Positions 6,832 to 14,625 of a stretch of DNA of 64,000 bases are shown here, piece after piece. The notes below the pieces were generated by a model. The model worked only from the letters and a program-made list of their open reading frames with translations. It did not search any database and was not told the origin of the DNA. Each line of letters starts with the position of its first letter. Position 1 is the stretch's first letter. This stretch comes from Streptomyces cinerochromogenes (GTDB taxonomy: Bacteria; Actinomycetota; Actinomycetes; Streptomycetales; Streptomycetaceae): the NCBI RefSeq assembly GCF_014648635.1, contig NZ_BMRM01000027.1:24552-88551 (forward strand), written 5' to 3'. The translations under genes and the position numbers were made by a program.

Positions 6832-8064
6832 ATGACGACCTCCCTGACCCTGTTCCGCGTGCTGCGGGACCGCAACGCGGCGCTGTACCTGACGGCCCTG
6901 GTGGTGTCCGGCTTCGGCACCTCCTCGCTGTGGCTGGCGTCGGGCGTGTGGGTGAAGGAGCTGACCGGCTCCGACGGCCTGGCCGCCCTGTGCATGCTCG
7001 CGATGTGGGCGCCCACCCTGGCGGGGCCGGCCCTGGGCACGCTCGCCGACCGCCTGCCGCGCAGACCCCTGCTCATCGCCCTGGACCTGGGCCTGGCGGC
7101 CCTGCTGCCCGCCCTCTTCGCCGTCGGCTCCCCCGGCCGCCTGTGGCTGCTGTTCACCGTCCTCTTCCTGTACGGCACCGCCGGGGTCGTCCACGACGCC
7201 GCCGGGTCGGCGCTGGTGACCGCCGCGGTGGGCCCGGAGCTGCTCGGTGACTTCAACGGGCTGCGGATGGCCGTCACGGAGGGGATGAAGCTCGTCGCCC
7301 CGCTGACCGGGGCAGGCCTCTACACGGTGTACGGCGGTCCGGCCGTGGCCTGTCTGGACGCCGCGACCTTCGTGCTCGCCGCCGGGCTGTGCGCCCTGCT
7401 GCGGGTGCGCGAGGAGCGGCCCGCCCGGTCCGGCGAGAGCTGGCGGAGGCAGACCGCGGAGGGCGTCCGGCACCTGTGGGGCCACCCGCTGCTGCGCCCG
7501 CTGGTCCGGGCGGGCGGTACGACGATGCTGCTGGCCGCGCTGGGCAGCACGACGCTGTACGCCGTGGTCGACCGCCTCGGCCACTCCCCCGCCTACACGG
7601 GTGTGCTGTACGCCGTCCAGGGCGCCGGCTCGGTGGCCGCCGGGCTGCTCGCCGGGCCGGCGCTGCGGCGGCTGGGCGCGCGGCGCCTCGCGGCGGCCGG
7701 GATCGCGCTGACGGGGGCCGCGGTGGCGGCGCGGGCGGTGCCGTGGGACCCGGTGGCCTGGGCCTGCAGCGCGGCGGGCGGTCTGGGGCTGCCCTGCGTG
7801 CTGATCGCGGCGCTCACCGCGGTCCAGCGGGAGACCCCCGGCCCGCTGCTCGGCCGGGCGACGGCCACCGCCCACACGCTCCTGTTCACCCCGAACGTGC
7901 TCGGCCTCGCGCTGGGGGCCGGCCTGGTCGAACTGGCCGGCCCTGCGCTGCTGCTGCCGCTGTACGGCCTCGCGCTGCTGCTGACGGCGCTGCCGCTGGC
8001 TCAGCGCGCGGAGAGTGCCTCCCGGACCGCCGCGAGGTCCCCGTCGGACGCCAACCCCGCGTGA
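6832..8064 (+). CDS. MFS transporter (MFS_3/EntS-like exporter)
   Basis: A 410-residue major facilitator with about 12 membrane helices. The A-motif-like loop GTLADRLPRRPLLIA lies near residue 73-87, and a second half begins near residue 215 after a basic cytoplasmic loop (REERPARSGESWRRQT). The N terminus (LFRVLRDRNAALYLTALVVSGFG) is typical of the exporter group that includes enterobactin and macrolide efflux proteins. It faces the DUF6010 gene divergently across 149 bp. Its 3' end overlaps the convergent gene 8001-9164 by 64 bp. Substrate unknown; it likely exports a small molecule. Confidence 0.88.
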   Translation: MTTSLTLFRVLRDRNAALYLTALVVSGFGTSSLWLASGVWVKELTGSDGLAALCMLAMWAPTLAGPALGTLADRLPRRPLLIALDLGLAALLPALFAVGSPGRLWLLFTVLFLYGTAGVVHDAAGSALVTAAVGPELLGDFNGLRMAVTEGMKLVAPLTGAGLYTVYGGPAVACLDAATFVLAAGLCALLRVREERPARSGESWRRQTAEGVRHLWGHPLLRPLVRAGGTTMLLAALGSTTLYAVVDRLGHSPAYTGVLYAVQGAGSVAAGLLAGPALRRLGARRLAAAGIALTGAAVAARAVPWDPVAWACSAAGGLGLPCVLIAALTAVQRETPGPLLGRATATAHTLLFTPNVLGLALGAGLVELAGPALLLPLYGLALLLTALPLAQRAESASRTAARSPSDANPA

Positions 8065-9164
8065 TAGAGCCGCAGTTCCGTCGCGCCGTCGGCACGCGCG
8101 CGTGCCGCGTCCGCCGCGAGCGTGCCGGGGCTGCCGCCCATGCCGGAGACGACCGTGAGGTTGGCGGCCAGCACCGTCCCCGCCCGCGCCTGCCCGGCGA
8201 AGGGCGCCAGCAGGGCCGTACCGCCGGTGCAGGGCACCACGACGCCGTCGGCCACGGACAGGATGTGGGCGGGGTCGACGCCCGCGTTGGCGCCGCAGTG
8301 GTAGGTGACCGGGTCGGCGTGGAGCAGCACCTGGAAGCCGTCGGGTGCGGCGGCGCGTACGGCGGCGACGGCCTCCTCCTGGAGGGTGCGGGCGGCGGTG
8401 TCGCGCCACGCGCGCGTGGCGGCGGCCGTGTCCTCGCCGAGCAGTTTCTCCACGGTGGGCCAGCCCGCGTCGTCGGCCGTGCACCGCCACAGCGGTTCCA
8501 GCGCCTCGCGTACGGCCGCGGCGAGCGCGTCGGCGTCCAGGCCCCGCTCGCCGTAGCCCGCCCGGCAGGACGGGCAGAAGCACAGGGACATCAGGTACTG
8601 CCCGGCGTCCCCGACGTCGACGCCGGCGGTCTTGTCGTGGGCGTGCAGGTGCGCCAGCCCGTACCAGCCGAGGGACTCCAGTTCGGTGCCGTGCGCGCCG
8701 GGGCGTACGGCGGCCTCGGCGGCCAGGTCGACCAGGTACGCGCGCGTGGCGGGCTGGGCGACGCAGGGCGCCCACGGGTAGCGGTCGCCGTAGGCGTTGA
8801 CGACGGAGGTGTCGGGGTGTTCGGCGCCCAGGCGGGAGTTGTGGGCGAGGACGACCCAGGTGTGCACCTCCAGGCCGGCCGCGGCGAGGGCGTCGGCGGC
8901 CCGGCCGTAGGCGTCGCCGGGGGCCCAGCGGCCGGCGGGGTAGGGGCGCAGACCGCGGCCCGCCCAGCGGTCGCCCGGCGGGTAGAGGACGGCCGCGTAC
9001 TCGGCGGTGACGATGCGGTGGCGGGGGTGGCGGGGGGTGAGGGCGCGGGTGGAGTGGTAGGCGGAGGCCAGGGTCACCTGCTCCACGCCGAGCCCGGCGA
9101 TCCGCTCGGGGGCGGCGGGGTCCCCGTCGACGTCCCAGGGGTAGACGAACGCCGACGCCTTCAC
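8001..9164 (-). CDS. Unrecognised enzyme-like protein coupled to kdgD
   Basis: A 387-residue cytoplasmic protein that I cannot assign to a named family. It opens with MKASAFVYPWDVDGD and has repeated strand-helix units and acidic/His motifs (LGWYGLAHLHAHDKTAG; VLLHADPVTYHCGANAG), which suggest a TIM-barrel hydrolase-like fold. It also has a CFCPSCRAGYG segment around residue 195-205 that could bind a metal. The GTG start at 9164 overlaps the kdgD stop by 4 bp (GTGA), so the two are translationally coupled and the protein probably works on an uronate, aldarate or an oligosaccharide that supplies one. Its 3' end lies 64 bp inside the convergent MFS gene. Confidence 0.7.
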   Translation of the reverse strand: MKASAFVYPWDVDGDPAAPERIAGLGVEQVTLASAYHSTRALTPRHPRHRIVTAEYAAVLYPPGDRWAGRGLRPYPAGRWAPGDAYGRAADALAAAGLEVHTWVVLAHNSRLGAEHPDTSVVNAYGDRYPWAPCVAQPATRAYLVDLAAEAAVRPGAHGTELESLGWYGLAHLHAHDKTAGVDVGDAGQYLMSLCFCPSCRAGYGERGLDADALAAAVREALEPLWRCTADDAGWPTVEKLLGEDTAAATRAWRDTAARTLQEEAVAAVRAAAPDGFQVLLHADPVTYHCGANAGVDPAHILSVADGVVVPCTGGTALLAPFAGQARAGTVLAANLTVVSGMGGSPGTLAADAARARADGATELRLYHAGLASDGDLAAVREALSAR

Positions 9165-10102
9165 GCGTCCTCCTCCAGCAGTGCGTAGCCGCGCTCGATC
9201 AGCTGGGCGAGCTGTTTGACGTGGTCCTCGGCCGGTTCGTGCAGCGGGGGCCGGACCTCGCCGACGTCCAGGCCGCGCAGCCGCACCCCGGCCTTGACGA
9301 GGGAGACGGCGTAGCCGCGGCCCTGGGCGCGCAGGTCCACGAACGGGCGGTAGAAGCCGTCGAGGAGGCGGTGCGCGGTGGGCAGGTCGCCGGTGCGCAG
9401 GGCGCGGTGGAAGGCGAGGGCGATCTCCGGTACGAAGCAGAACACCGCGGAGGAGTAGAGGGTGATGCCGAGGGCGCGGTAGGCGAGCTGGGTCAGCTCG
9501 GCGGTGGGCAGGCCGTTGAAGTAGAGGAAGTCGCCGGGGGCCTCGGTGCGGACGGCGCTGACGACGCGCTGCATGAGGTCGAGGTCGCCGAGGCCGTCCT
9601 TGAGGCCGATGACACCGTCGGTGCGGGCCAGTTCGACGGCGGTGGAGGGGGTGAGGACGGCGTTGTCGCGCTGGTAGACGATGACGGGCAGGTCGGTGGC
9701 CGCGGCGATCTCCCGGTAGTGGCGCAGCAGTCCCTCCTGGCCGGCGAGGACGAGGTACGGCGGCAGGGCGAGGACGCCGTCGGCGCCCGCGTCGGCGGCG
9801 AGGTGCGCGTAGCGGACGGCGAGCGCGGTGCCGTAGCCGGCGCCCGCGACGACCGGGACGCGCCCCTCGGCCGCCTCGACGGCCGCCCGGACGCAGGCCT
9901 GGAACTCCTCCGGCAGCAGCGCGTGGAACTCACCGGTGCCGCAGGCGGCGAAGACGGCGGCGGCACCGGCGGCCACGCCCCGGCGCACATGGGTGCGGTA
10001 GACGTCCAGGTCGAGTGAGCCGCCGGGGCCGTAGGCCGTGACGGGGAAGAAGAGCGGCCCGCTCGGGTCGCGGAGCCGTTCGGTCAGAGGGGCTGGCGTC
10101 AC
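9161..10102 (-). CDS. kdgD: 5-dehydro-4-deoxyglucarate dehydratase (KdgD-like)
   Basis: A 313-residue DapA-superfamily enzyme. KdgD decarboxylates and dehydrates 5-dehydro-4-deoxy-D-glucarate to 2,5-dioxopentanoate in the oxidative uronate pathway. Family features seen: PLFFPVTAYGPGG at residues 16-28, ACGTGEFHAL at 53-62, Tyr143 in IVYQRDNA, and Lys168 in GVIGLKDGLGD as the Schiff-base lysine. FFPVTAY and YQRDNA distinguish KdgD from DapA. The GTG at 10102 has AGGGAG a few bases upstream and gives the usual family length; an ATG at 10150 would lie only a few bases past the mapped promoter. Divergent from udh, an upstream step of the same pathway. Confidence 0.85.
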   Translation of the reverse strand: MTPAPLTERLRDPSGPLFFPVTAYGPGGSLDLDVYRTHVRRGVAAGAAAVFAACGTGEFHALLPEEFQACVRAAVEAAEGRVPVVAGAGYGTALAVRYAHLAADAGADGVLALPPYLVLAGQEGLLRHYREIAAATDLPVIVYQRDNAVLTPSTAVELARTDGVIGLKDGLGDLDLMQRVVSAVRTEAPGDFLYFNGLPTAELTQLAYRALGITLYSSAVFCFVPEIALAFHRALRTGDLPTAHRLLDGFYRPFVDLRAQGRGYAVSLVKAGVRLRGLDVGEVRPPLHEPAEDHVKQLAQLIERGYALLEEDA

Positions 10103-10139
10103 GGGCTCTCCCTTGGAACAGGCCGGTGCATGTTTCTGA

Positions 10140-10194
10140 TCCACGTCCATATGTCTGAACGACCACGCTAGAGGGCCCCGTTGTGGCGGGTCAA
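10140..10194 (-). promoter_or_regulatory. kdgD promoter with candidate operator
   Basis: On the minus strand TTGACC (10194-10189), an 18-base spacer and TAGCGT (10170-10165) form a housekeeping-type promoter for kdgD. Just downstream, at 10140-10154, is TCCACGTCCATATGT (plus-strand reading). It resembles TCCACGTATGT found at the equivalent place downstream of the udh promoter and may be a shared repressor site. Confidence 0.6.
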
Positions 10195-10266
10195 GCGGGC
10201 ACACGCGTGCCGGCGGCGAGCGAAATCACCTCGGCGGGAAGCGAGATCGCCGAGAGCGCGCGACAC

Positions 10267-10307
10267 TTGACGGTACTCGGCAAACTCTCTAGCGTGTCCA
10301 CGTATGT
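10267..10307 (+). promoter_or_regulatory. udh promoter with candidate operator
   Basis: TTGACG (10267-10272), a 17-base spacer and TAGCGT (10290-10295) form a near-consensus promoter 40 bases before the udh start codon. The -10 hexamer is identical to that of the divergent kdgD promoter. TCCACGTATGT at 10297-10307 overlaps the expected transcription start and resembles the element below the kdgD promoter. Confidence 0.65.
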
Positions 10308-10334
10308 GAATGCCGGCCACAAGGAGAACCGAGG

Positions 10335-11144
10335 ATGCCCGCTCCCCGTACGATCCTGCTCACCGGCGCCGCCGGCGGGCTCGGCACCCTGATGCGGTCC
10401 CTGCTGCCGGAGTACGGCTACACGCTGCGCCTGCTGGACGTGCGGACCGTCGAGGGCGAGCCGGACGCGATCACCGCCGACCTCGCCGACAGGGAGGCCC
10501 TGCGCGAGGCGGTGCGGGGCGTGGACGCGGTCGTGCACCTCGCGGGGATCTCCCTGGAGGCGCCCTTCGAGAAGATCCTGCGGTCGAACATCGAGGGCAC
10601 CTACAACCTGTACGAGGCCGCCCGCCAGGAGGGCGTGCCGCGGATCGTCTTCGCCTCCTCCAACCACGCCGTCGGCTTCACCCCTGCCCCGCGCGCGGGC
10701 GATCCGCTGATCCCCGTCGACACCCCGCGCCGCCCCGACACCTTCTACGGCCTGTCGAAGTCCTTCGGCGAGGACCTGGCCCAGCTCTACTGGGACAAGC
10801 ACGGCCTGGAGACCGTCTCCGTGCGCATCGGCTCCTGCTTCCCGGAGCCCACCAGCGTCCGCATGCTCTCGGTGTGGATGAGCCCGGCCGACGGCGCCCG
10901 CCTCTTCCACGCGGCCCTGACCGCCGAGGAGGTCGGCCACACGGTGGTCTACGGCTCCTCCGCCAACACCCGCCTGTGGTGGGACCTGACCACCGCGCGC
11001 TCGCTCGGCTACGAGCCGCAGGACGACTCCGAGCCGTACGCCGAGAAGCTCATCGCCGAGCAGGGCGGACTGGACCCGGAGAACCCGGCCCACAGCCACC
11101 TGGGCGGCCACTTCGTGAACGACCCGCCGATCTGGCCGTACTGA
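10335..11144 (+). CDS. udh: Uronate dehydrogenase (NAD-dependent, SDR superfamily)
   Basis: A 269-residue extended short-chain dehydrogenase. It oxidises C1 of D-glucuronate or D-galacturonate to the aldarolactone with NAD, the first step of oxidative uronate catabolism. Seen: Rossmann motif TGAAGGLG at residues 10-17, HLAGIS (about 71-76), FASSNHAVGF with the SSNH substrate-binding block, catalytic YGLSKSFGED (Tyr-x3-Lys), VRIGSCFPEP and a C-terminal GGHFVNDPP segment. These match the known bacterial uronate dehydrogenases closely from memory. A clear ribosome binding site (AAGGAG) precedes the ATG. It is divergent from kdgD; the intermediate aldarate dehydratase is not in the window. Confidence 0.88.
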   Translation: MPAPRTILLTGAAGGLGTLMRSLLPEYGYTLRLLDVRTVEGEPDAITADLADREALREAVRGVDAVVHLAGISLEAPFEKILRSNIEGTYNLYEAARQEGVPRIVFASSNHAVGFTPAPRAGDPLIPVDTPRRPDTFYGLSKSFGEDLAQLYWDKHGLETVSVRIGSCFPEPTSVRMLSVWMSPADGARLFHAALTAEEVGHTVVYGSSANTRLWWDLTTARSLGYEPQDDSEPYAEKLIAEQGGLDPENPAHSHLGGHFVNDPPIWPY

Positions 11145-11149
11145 GCCCC

Positions 11150-11184
11150 GCGAAGGCCCCCGGGCGGCTCCCGGCGGCCTTCGC
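11150..11184 (+). terminator. Terminator after udh
   Basis: GCGAAGGCC at 11150-11158 pairs perfectly with GGCCTTCGC at 11176-11184; the loop is itself GC-rich and partly self-complementary. It begins five bases after the udh stop codon. No T-run follows, as is common in streptomycetes. Confidence 0.7.
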
Positions 11185-11340
11185 CGGCTCCGGCGCGGCC
11201 CCCGGCGGCCGGAAACGATCGTCCACGCGCGCGGGCGGGCACCGAACGGGCCCGCCCGCCGCCGCATCCGGGCATCCGGCGTGCCCGATCCCACTCCGTC
11301 CCGGGCAGCCGCGCAGGTCCGCGGCGGGCACGGCCCGTGC

Positions 11341-11360
11341 CAAGCGGGCGCAAGCGGGCA
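11341..11360 (+). promoter_or_regulatory. Direct repeats in the 275-bp region before the DeoR gene
   Basis: CAAGCGGGCG and CAAGCGGGCA lie head to tail at 11341-11360, about 100 bases before the DeoR-family start codon. Tandem direct repeats are a common form of DeoR-family operator, so this may be an autoregulatory site. The rest of 11185-11459 shows no gene on either strand that I would support and no clear -35/-10 pair. Confidence 0.35.
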
Positions 11361-11459
11361 GCATCGGGCCCGCAACAGGCCTGGTCAGCGACGCGCACCG
11401 GCGGTAGAACTTCCCCCATGGGCCCGAACGGGCAGTTCCACAGGGAAGTGGGTGACGAC

Positions 11460-12230
11460 ATGACCACCAGAACGGCGGAAGAACGCCAGCGCGAGATCGT
11501 GCGGGTCGCCCGCGCCACCGGCTCGGTGGACGTCACCGCGCTCGCCGCCGCCCTCGGCGTGGCCAAGGAGACCGTCCGGCGCGATCTGCGCGCCCTGGAG
11601 GACCACGGCCTGGTCCGCCGCACCCACGGCGGCGCCTACCCGGTGGAGAGCGCCGGCTTCGAGACGACCCTCGCCTTCCGCGCCACCAGCCATGTGCCCG
11701 AGAAGCGCCGGATCGCCGCCGCGGCGGCCGAGCTGCTCGGGGACGCCGAGACGGTCTTCGTCGACGAGGGCTTCACCCCGCAGCTCATCGCCGAGGCACT
11801 GCCCGGGGACCGGCCGCTGACCGTGGTCACCGCGTCCCTGCCGGTCGCGGGCGCCCTCGCGGAGGCCGACCGGATCTCCGTGCTGCTGCTCGGCGGCCGG
11901 GTCCGCCCGGGCACGCTGGCCACCGTCGACCACTGGACGACGAAGATGCTGGCCGGCTTCGTGATCGACCTGGCCTACATCGGGGCCAACGGCATCTCCC
12001 GCGACCACGGCCTGACCACCCCCGACCCCGCGGTCAGCGAGGTCAAGGCCCAGGCCGTCCGGGCCGCCCGGCGCACGGTCTTCGCGGGCGTGCACACCAA
12101 GTTCGGCGCGGTCAGCTTCTGCCGGTTCGCGGAGATCGGCGCGCTGGAGGCGATCGTGACCAGCACCCTCCTCCCGGCCGCCGAGGCCCACCGCTACTCC
12201 CTGCTGGGCCCGCAGGTCATCCGGGTCTGA
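11460..12230 (+). CDS. DeoR/GlpR-family sugar regulator
   Basis: A 256-residue transcription factor. The N-terminal helix-turn-helix is the classic DeoR pattern: RQREIVRVARATGSVDVTALAA, then GVAKETVRRDLRALEDHGLVRRTHGGA at about residues 35-62. The C-terminal sugar-phosphate sensor (DeoRC, about 78-240) includes EKRRIAAAAAELL and the VFVDEGFTPQLIAEALP and DLAYIGANGIS segments. The ATG at 11460 is used because the earlier in-frame ATG at 11418 has no ribosome binding site and adds an unrelated leader. It lies directly upstream of, and in line with, the sugar import operon, which it probably represses in the absence of a phosphorylated substrate. Confidence 0.92.
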   Translation: MTTRTAEERQREIVRVARATGSVDVTALAAALGVAKETVRRDLRALEDHGLVRRTHGGAYPVESAGFETTLAFRATSHVPEKRRIAAAAAELLGDAETVFVDEGFTPQLIAEALPGDRPLTVVTASLPVAGALAEADRISVLLLGGRVRPGTLATVDHWTTKMLAGFVIDLAYIGANGISRDHGLTTPDPAVSEVKAQAVRAARRTVFAGVHTKFGAVSFCRFAEIGALEAIVTSTLLPAAEAHRYSLLGPQVIRV

Positions 12231-12254
12231 CTGTTCCCACTCGCCCTCCCCTGC

Positions 12255-12281
12255 GGGGCGTTCCGCACCTCCGAACGCCCC
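12255..12281 (+). promoter_or_regulatory. Inverted repeat between the regulator and the import operon
   Basis: GGGGCGTTC (12255-12263) and GAACGCCCC (12273-12281) form a perfect 9-bp inverted repeat with a 9-base loop, 25 bases after the DeoR stop and 39 bases before the binding-protein start. It could act as a partial terminator that lowers expression of the regulator relative to the importer, or as an operator. Confidence 0.45.
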
Positions 12282-12319
12282 TTATGTCCCCGTACTCCCC
12301 ATATCTTCAGGAGCGATCC

Positions 12320-13690
12320 ATGCGCACCCCGAGCCGACGGAGGCCGCGAGCCACGCTCGCCCTGGCCGCCGCAGGGACGCTGCTCGCCCCGCTGCTCTCC
12401 GGCTGCTGGGCCGGCGCCGGCGGGACCGGTTCCGGCGGCGACGCCATCAACGTCCTGATGGTCAACAACCCCCAGATGACCGAGCTGCAGAAGCTGACCG
12501 CCGCCCACTTCACCAAGGACACCGGCATCAAGGTCAACTTCACGGTCCTGCCCGAGAACGACGTCCGCGACAAGATCAGCCAGGACTTCGCCAACCAGGC
12601 CGGCCAGTACGACGTGGCCACCCTGTCCAACTACGAGATACCGATCTACGCCCGCAACGGCTGGCTGCACGAGATGGACACCTACGTCGCGAAGGACCCG
12701 TCGTACGACGAGCAGGACGTCCTGAAGCCGATGCGCCAGTCCCTCACCGGCGACGACGGCAAGCTCTACGGGCAGCCGTTCTACGGCGAGTCGTCCTTCC
12801 TCATGTACCGCAAGGACGTGTTCGCGGCCAAGGGCCTGACGATGCCCGCCCACCCCACCTGGCGGCAGGTCGCCGACCTGGCCGCGAAGGCGGACGGCGC
12901 CCGGCCCGGCATGCGGGGCATCTGCCTGCGCGGGCTGCCCGGCTGGGGCGAGCTGATGGCACCGCTCACCACCGTCGTGAACACCTTCGGCGGCACCTGG
13001 TTCGACAAGGACTGGAGGGCCCGGCTCGACTCGCCCGCCTTCGAGAAGGCGACGAAGTTCTACGTCGACCTGGTCCGCGCGCACGGCGAGTCCGGCGCCG
13101 CCCAGTCCGGCTTCGCCGAGTGCCTGAACAACATGACCCAGGGCAAGGTCGCCATGTGGTACGACGCCACCTCCGCGGCCGGGCTGCTGGAGGCGGCCGG
13201 CTCCCCGGTCAGGGGCAAGCTCGGCTACGCGCCCGCCCCCGTCGAGCGGACCCGGTCCTCCGGCTGGCTCTACACCTGGGCCTGGGGCATCCAGCAGTCC
13301 TCCCGCAACCCCGACAAGGCCTGGAAGTTCGTGTCCTGGGCGTCGGGCAAGGGCTACGAGCAGCTGGTCGGCGAGACCAGCGGCTGGTCGAACGTACCCG
13401 CGGGCAAACGGGCGTCGACCTACGCCCACGCCGACTACCGGAAGTCGGCCGCCGCGTTCCAGGAGATGACCAGGCAGGCCATCGAGAGCGCCCGGCCGGA
13501 CGACCCCGGCGTGCAGCCGCGGCCCGCGCCCGGCATCCAGTTCGTCGGCATCCCCGAGTTCACCGACCTCGGCACCCGGGTCTCGCAGGAGATCAGCGCG
13601 GCCATCGCCGGACGCCGGTCCGTGGAGGCCGCCTTGAAGACATCGCAGGCGCTCGCCGAGAAGATCTCGAAGGAGTACGAGGGACGATGA
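12320..13690 (+). CDS. Sugar/polyol ABC transporter substrate-binding lipoprotein
   Basis: A 456-residue extracellular solute-binding protein (family 1). The N terminus is a lipoprotein signal peptide: basic MRTPSRRRPRA, a hydrophobic core, and lipobox LLSGC with Cys at about residue 29. The mature part has family features such as FTKDTGIKVNFTVLPE, QYDVATLSNYEIPIYARNGWL and a WSWA-like ligand region (SGWLYTWAWGIQQSSRNPDKAWKF). It resembles the sorbitol/mannitol (SmoE/MtlE) group, consistent with the dehydrogenase at the operon end. The ATG at 12320 has AGGAG nearby. It is the first gene of a four-gene operon with 4-bp overlaps throughout. Confidence 0.92.
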   Translation: MRTPSRRRPRATLALAAAGTLLAPLLSGCWAGAGGTGSGGDAINVLMVNNPQMTELQKLTAAHFTKDTGIKVNFTVLPENDVRDKISQDFANQAGQYDVATLSNYEIPIYARNGWLHEMDTYVAKDPSYDEQDVLKPMRQSLTGDDGKLYGQPFYGESSFLMYRKDVFAAKGLTMPAHPTWRQVADLAAKADGARPGMRGICLRGLPGWGELMAPLTTVVNTFGGTWFDKDWRARLDSPAFEKATKFYVDLVRAHGESGAAQSGFAECLNNMTQGKVAMWYDATSAAGLLEAAGSPVRGKLGYAPAPVERTRSSGWLYTWAWGIQQSSRNPDKAWKFVSWASGKGYEQLVGETSGWSNVPAGKRASTYAHADYRKSAAAFQEMTRQAIESARPDDPGVQPRPAPGIQFVGIPEFTDLGTRVSQEISAAIAGRRSVEAALKTSQALAEKISKEYEGR

Positions 13691-14625
13691 CAGCGACGAC
13701 CACGGCCCCCCTCGCGGCCACCCCCGGGAGAACGGTGGGGCAGCCCTCGGCCCGGCTGCGCGCCTGGGCCACCCGCGCCCCGCTGCTGCCCGCCCTCGTC
13801 TTCATGATCGCGGTGACCCAGCTGCCGTTCGTGGCCACGCTGGTGATCTCCTTCTTCGACTGGAACGCCCTCTACCCCAAGGCCCGCCGCTTCACCGGCC
13901 TGGACAACTACCGCCAGGTGCTGACCGACGCCGACCTGCGCCACTCGGTGTGGACGACCGTGCTGCTCACGGCGGCGGTGGTGCTGGCCAGCCTGGTCCT
14001 CGGGCTGGCGCTGGCGCTGCTGCTGGACCGCAGGTTCCGCGGCCGGGGTGTCGTCCGCACCCTGCTCATCGCGCCCTTCCTGGTGGTGCCGGTCGCCGCG
14101 GCCCTGCTCTGGAAACATGTGCTCTACAACCCCGAATACGGCTTGTTCAACGGGTTGCTGCACTATGTCGGCGGCCCACAGCCGGACTGGGTCTCCCGCA
14201 CCCCGCTGCTCGCGGTCGAGGCCTCCCTGGTGTGGCAGTGGACGCCGTTCATGATGCTGATCCTGCTGGCCGGCCTGCAGAGCCGGGACCAGCAGCAGAT
14301 CGAGGCCGCCCGGGTCGACGGCGCGAGCGACTGGCAGATCTTCCGCCACCTGACCCTCCCGCACCTGCGCCGCTACCTGGAACTCGGCGCCCTGCTGGGC
14401 TCGATCTACATCGTCCAGAACTTCGACGCGGTCTTCACGATCACCTCCGGCGGACTCGGCACCGCCAACCTGCCCTACACCGTCTACCAGAGCTTCTACC
14501 AGGCCCACGAGAACGGCCTGGCCTCGGCCGCCGGCGTGCTCGTCGTCATCGGCTCGATCGTCATCGCGACCTTCGCGCTGCGCGTGGTGTCGTCCCTGTT
14601 CCGCGAGGAGGTGTCCCCCGCATGA
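13687..14625 (+). CDS. ABC sugar transporter permease 1
   Basis: A 312-residue inner-membrane permease with six predicted helices and the EAA loop IEAARVDGASDWQIFRHLTLPHL near residues 200-222 that contacts the ATPase. The N-terminal part ends with FFDWNALYPKARRFTGLDNYRQVL, a pattern of the MalF-like permeases. The start is set by the ATGA overlap with the binding-protein stop. Confidence 0.93.
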   Translation: MTATTTAPLAATPGRTVGQPSARLRAWATRAPLLPALVFMIAVTQLPFVATLVISFFDWNALYPKARRFTGLDNYRQVLTDADLRHSVWTTVLLTAAVVLASLVLGLALALLLDRRFRGRGVVRTLLIAPFLVVPVAAALLWKHVLYNPEYGLFNGLLHYVGGPQPDWVSRTPLLAVEASLVWQWTPFMMLILLAGLQSRDQQQIEAARVDGASDWQIFRHLTLPHLRRYLELGALLGSIYIVQNFDAVFTITSGGLGTANLPYTVYQSFYQAHENGLASAAGVLVVIGSIVIATFALRVVSSLFREEVSPA

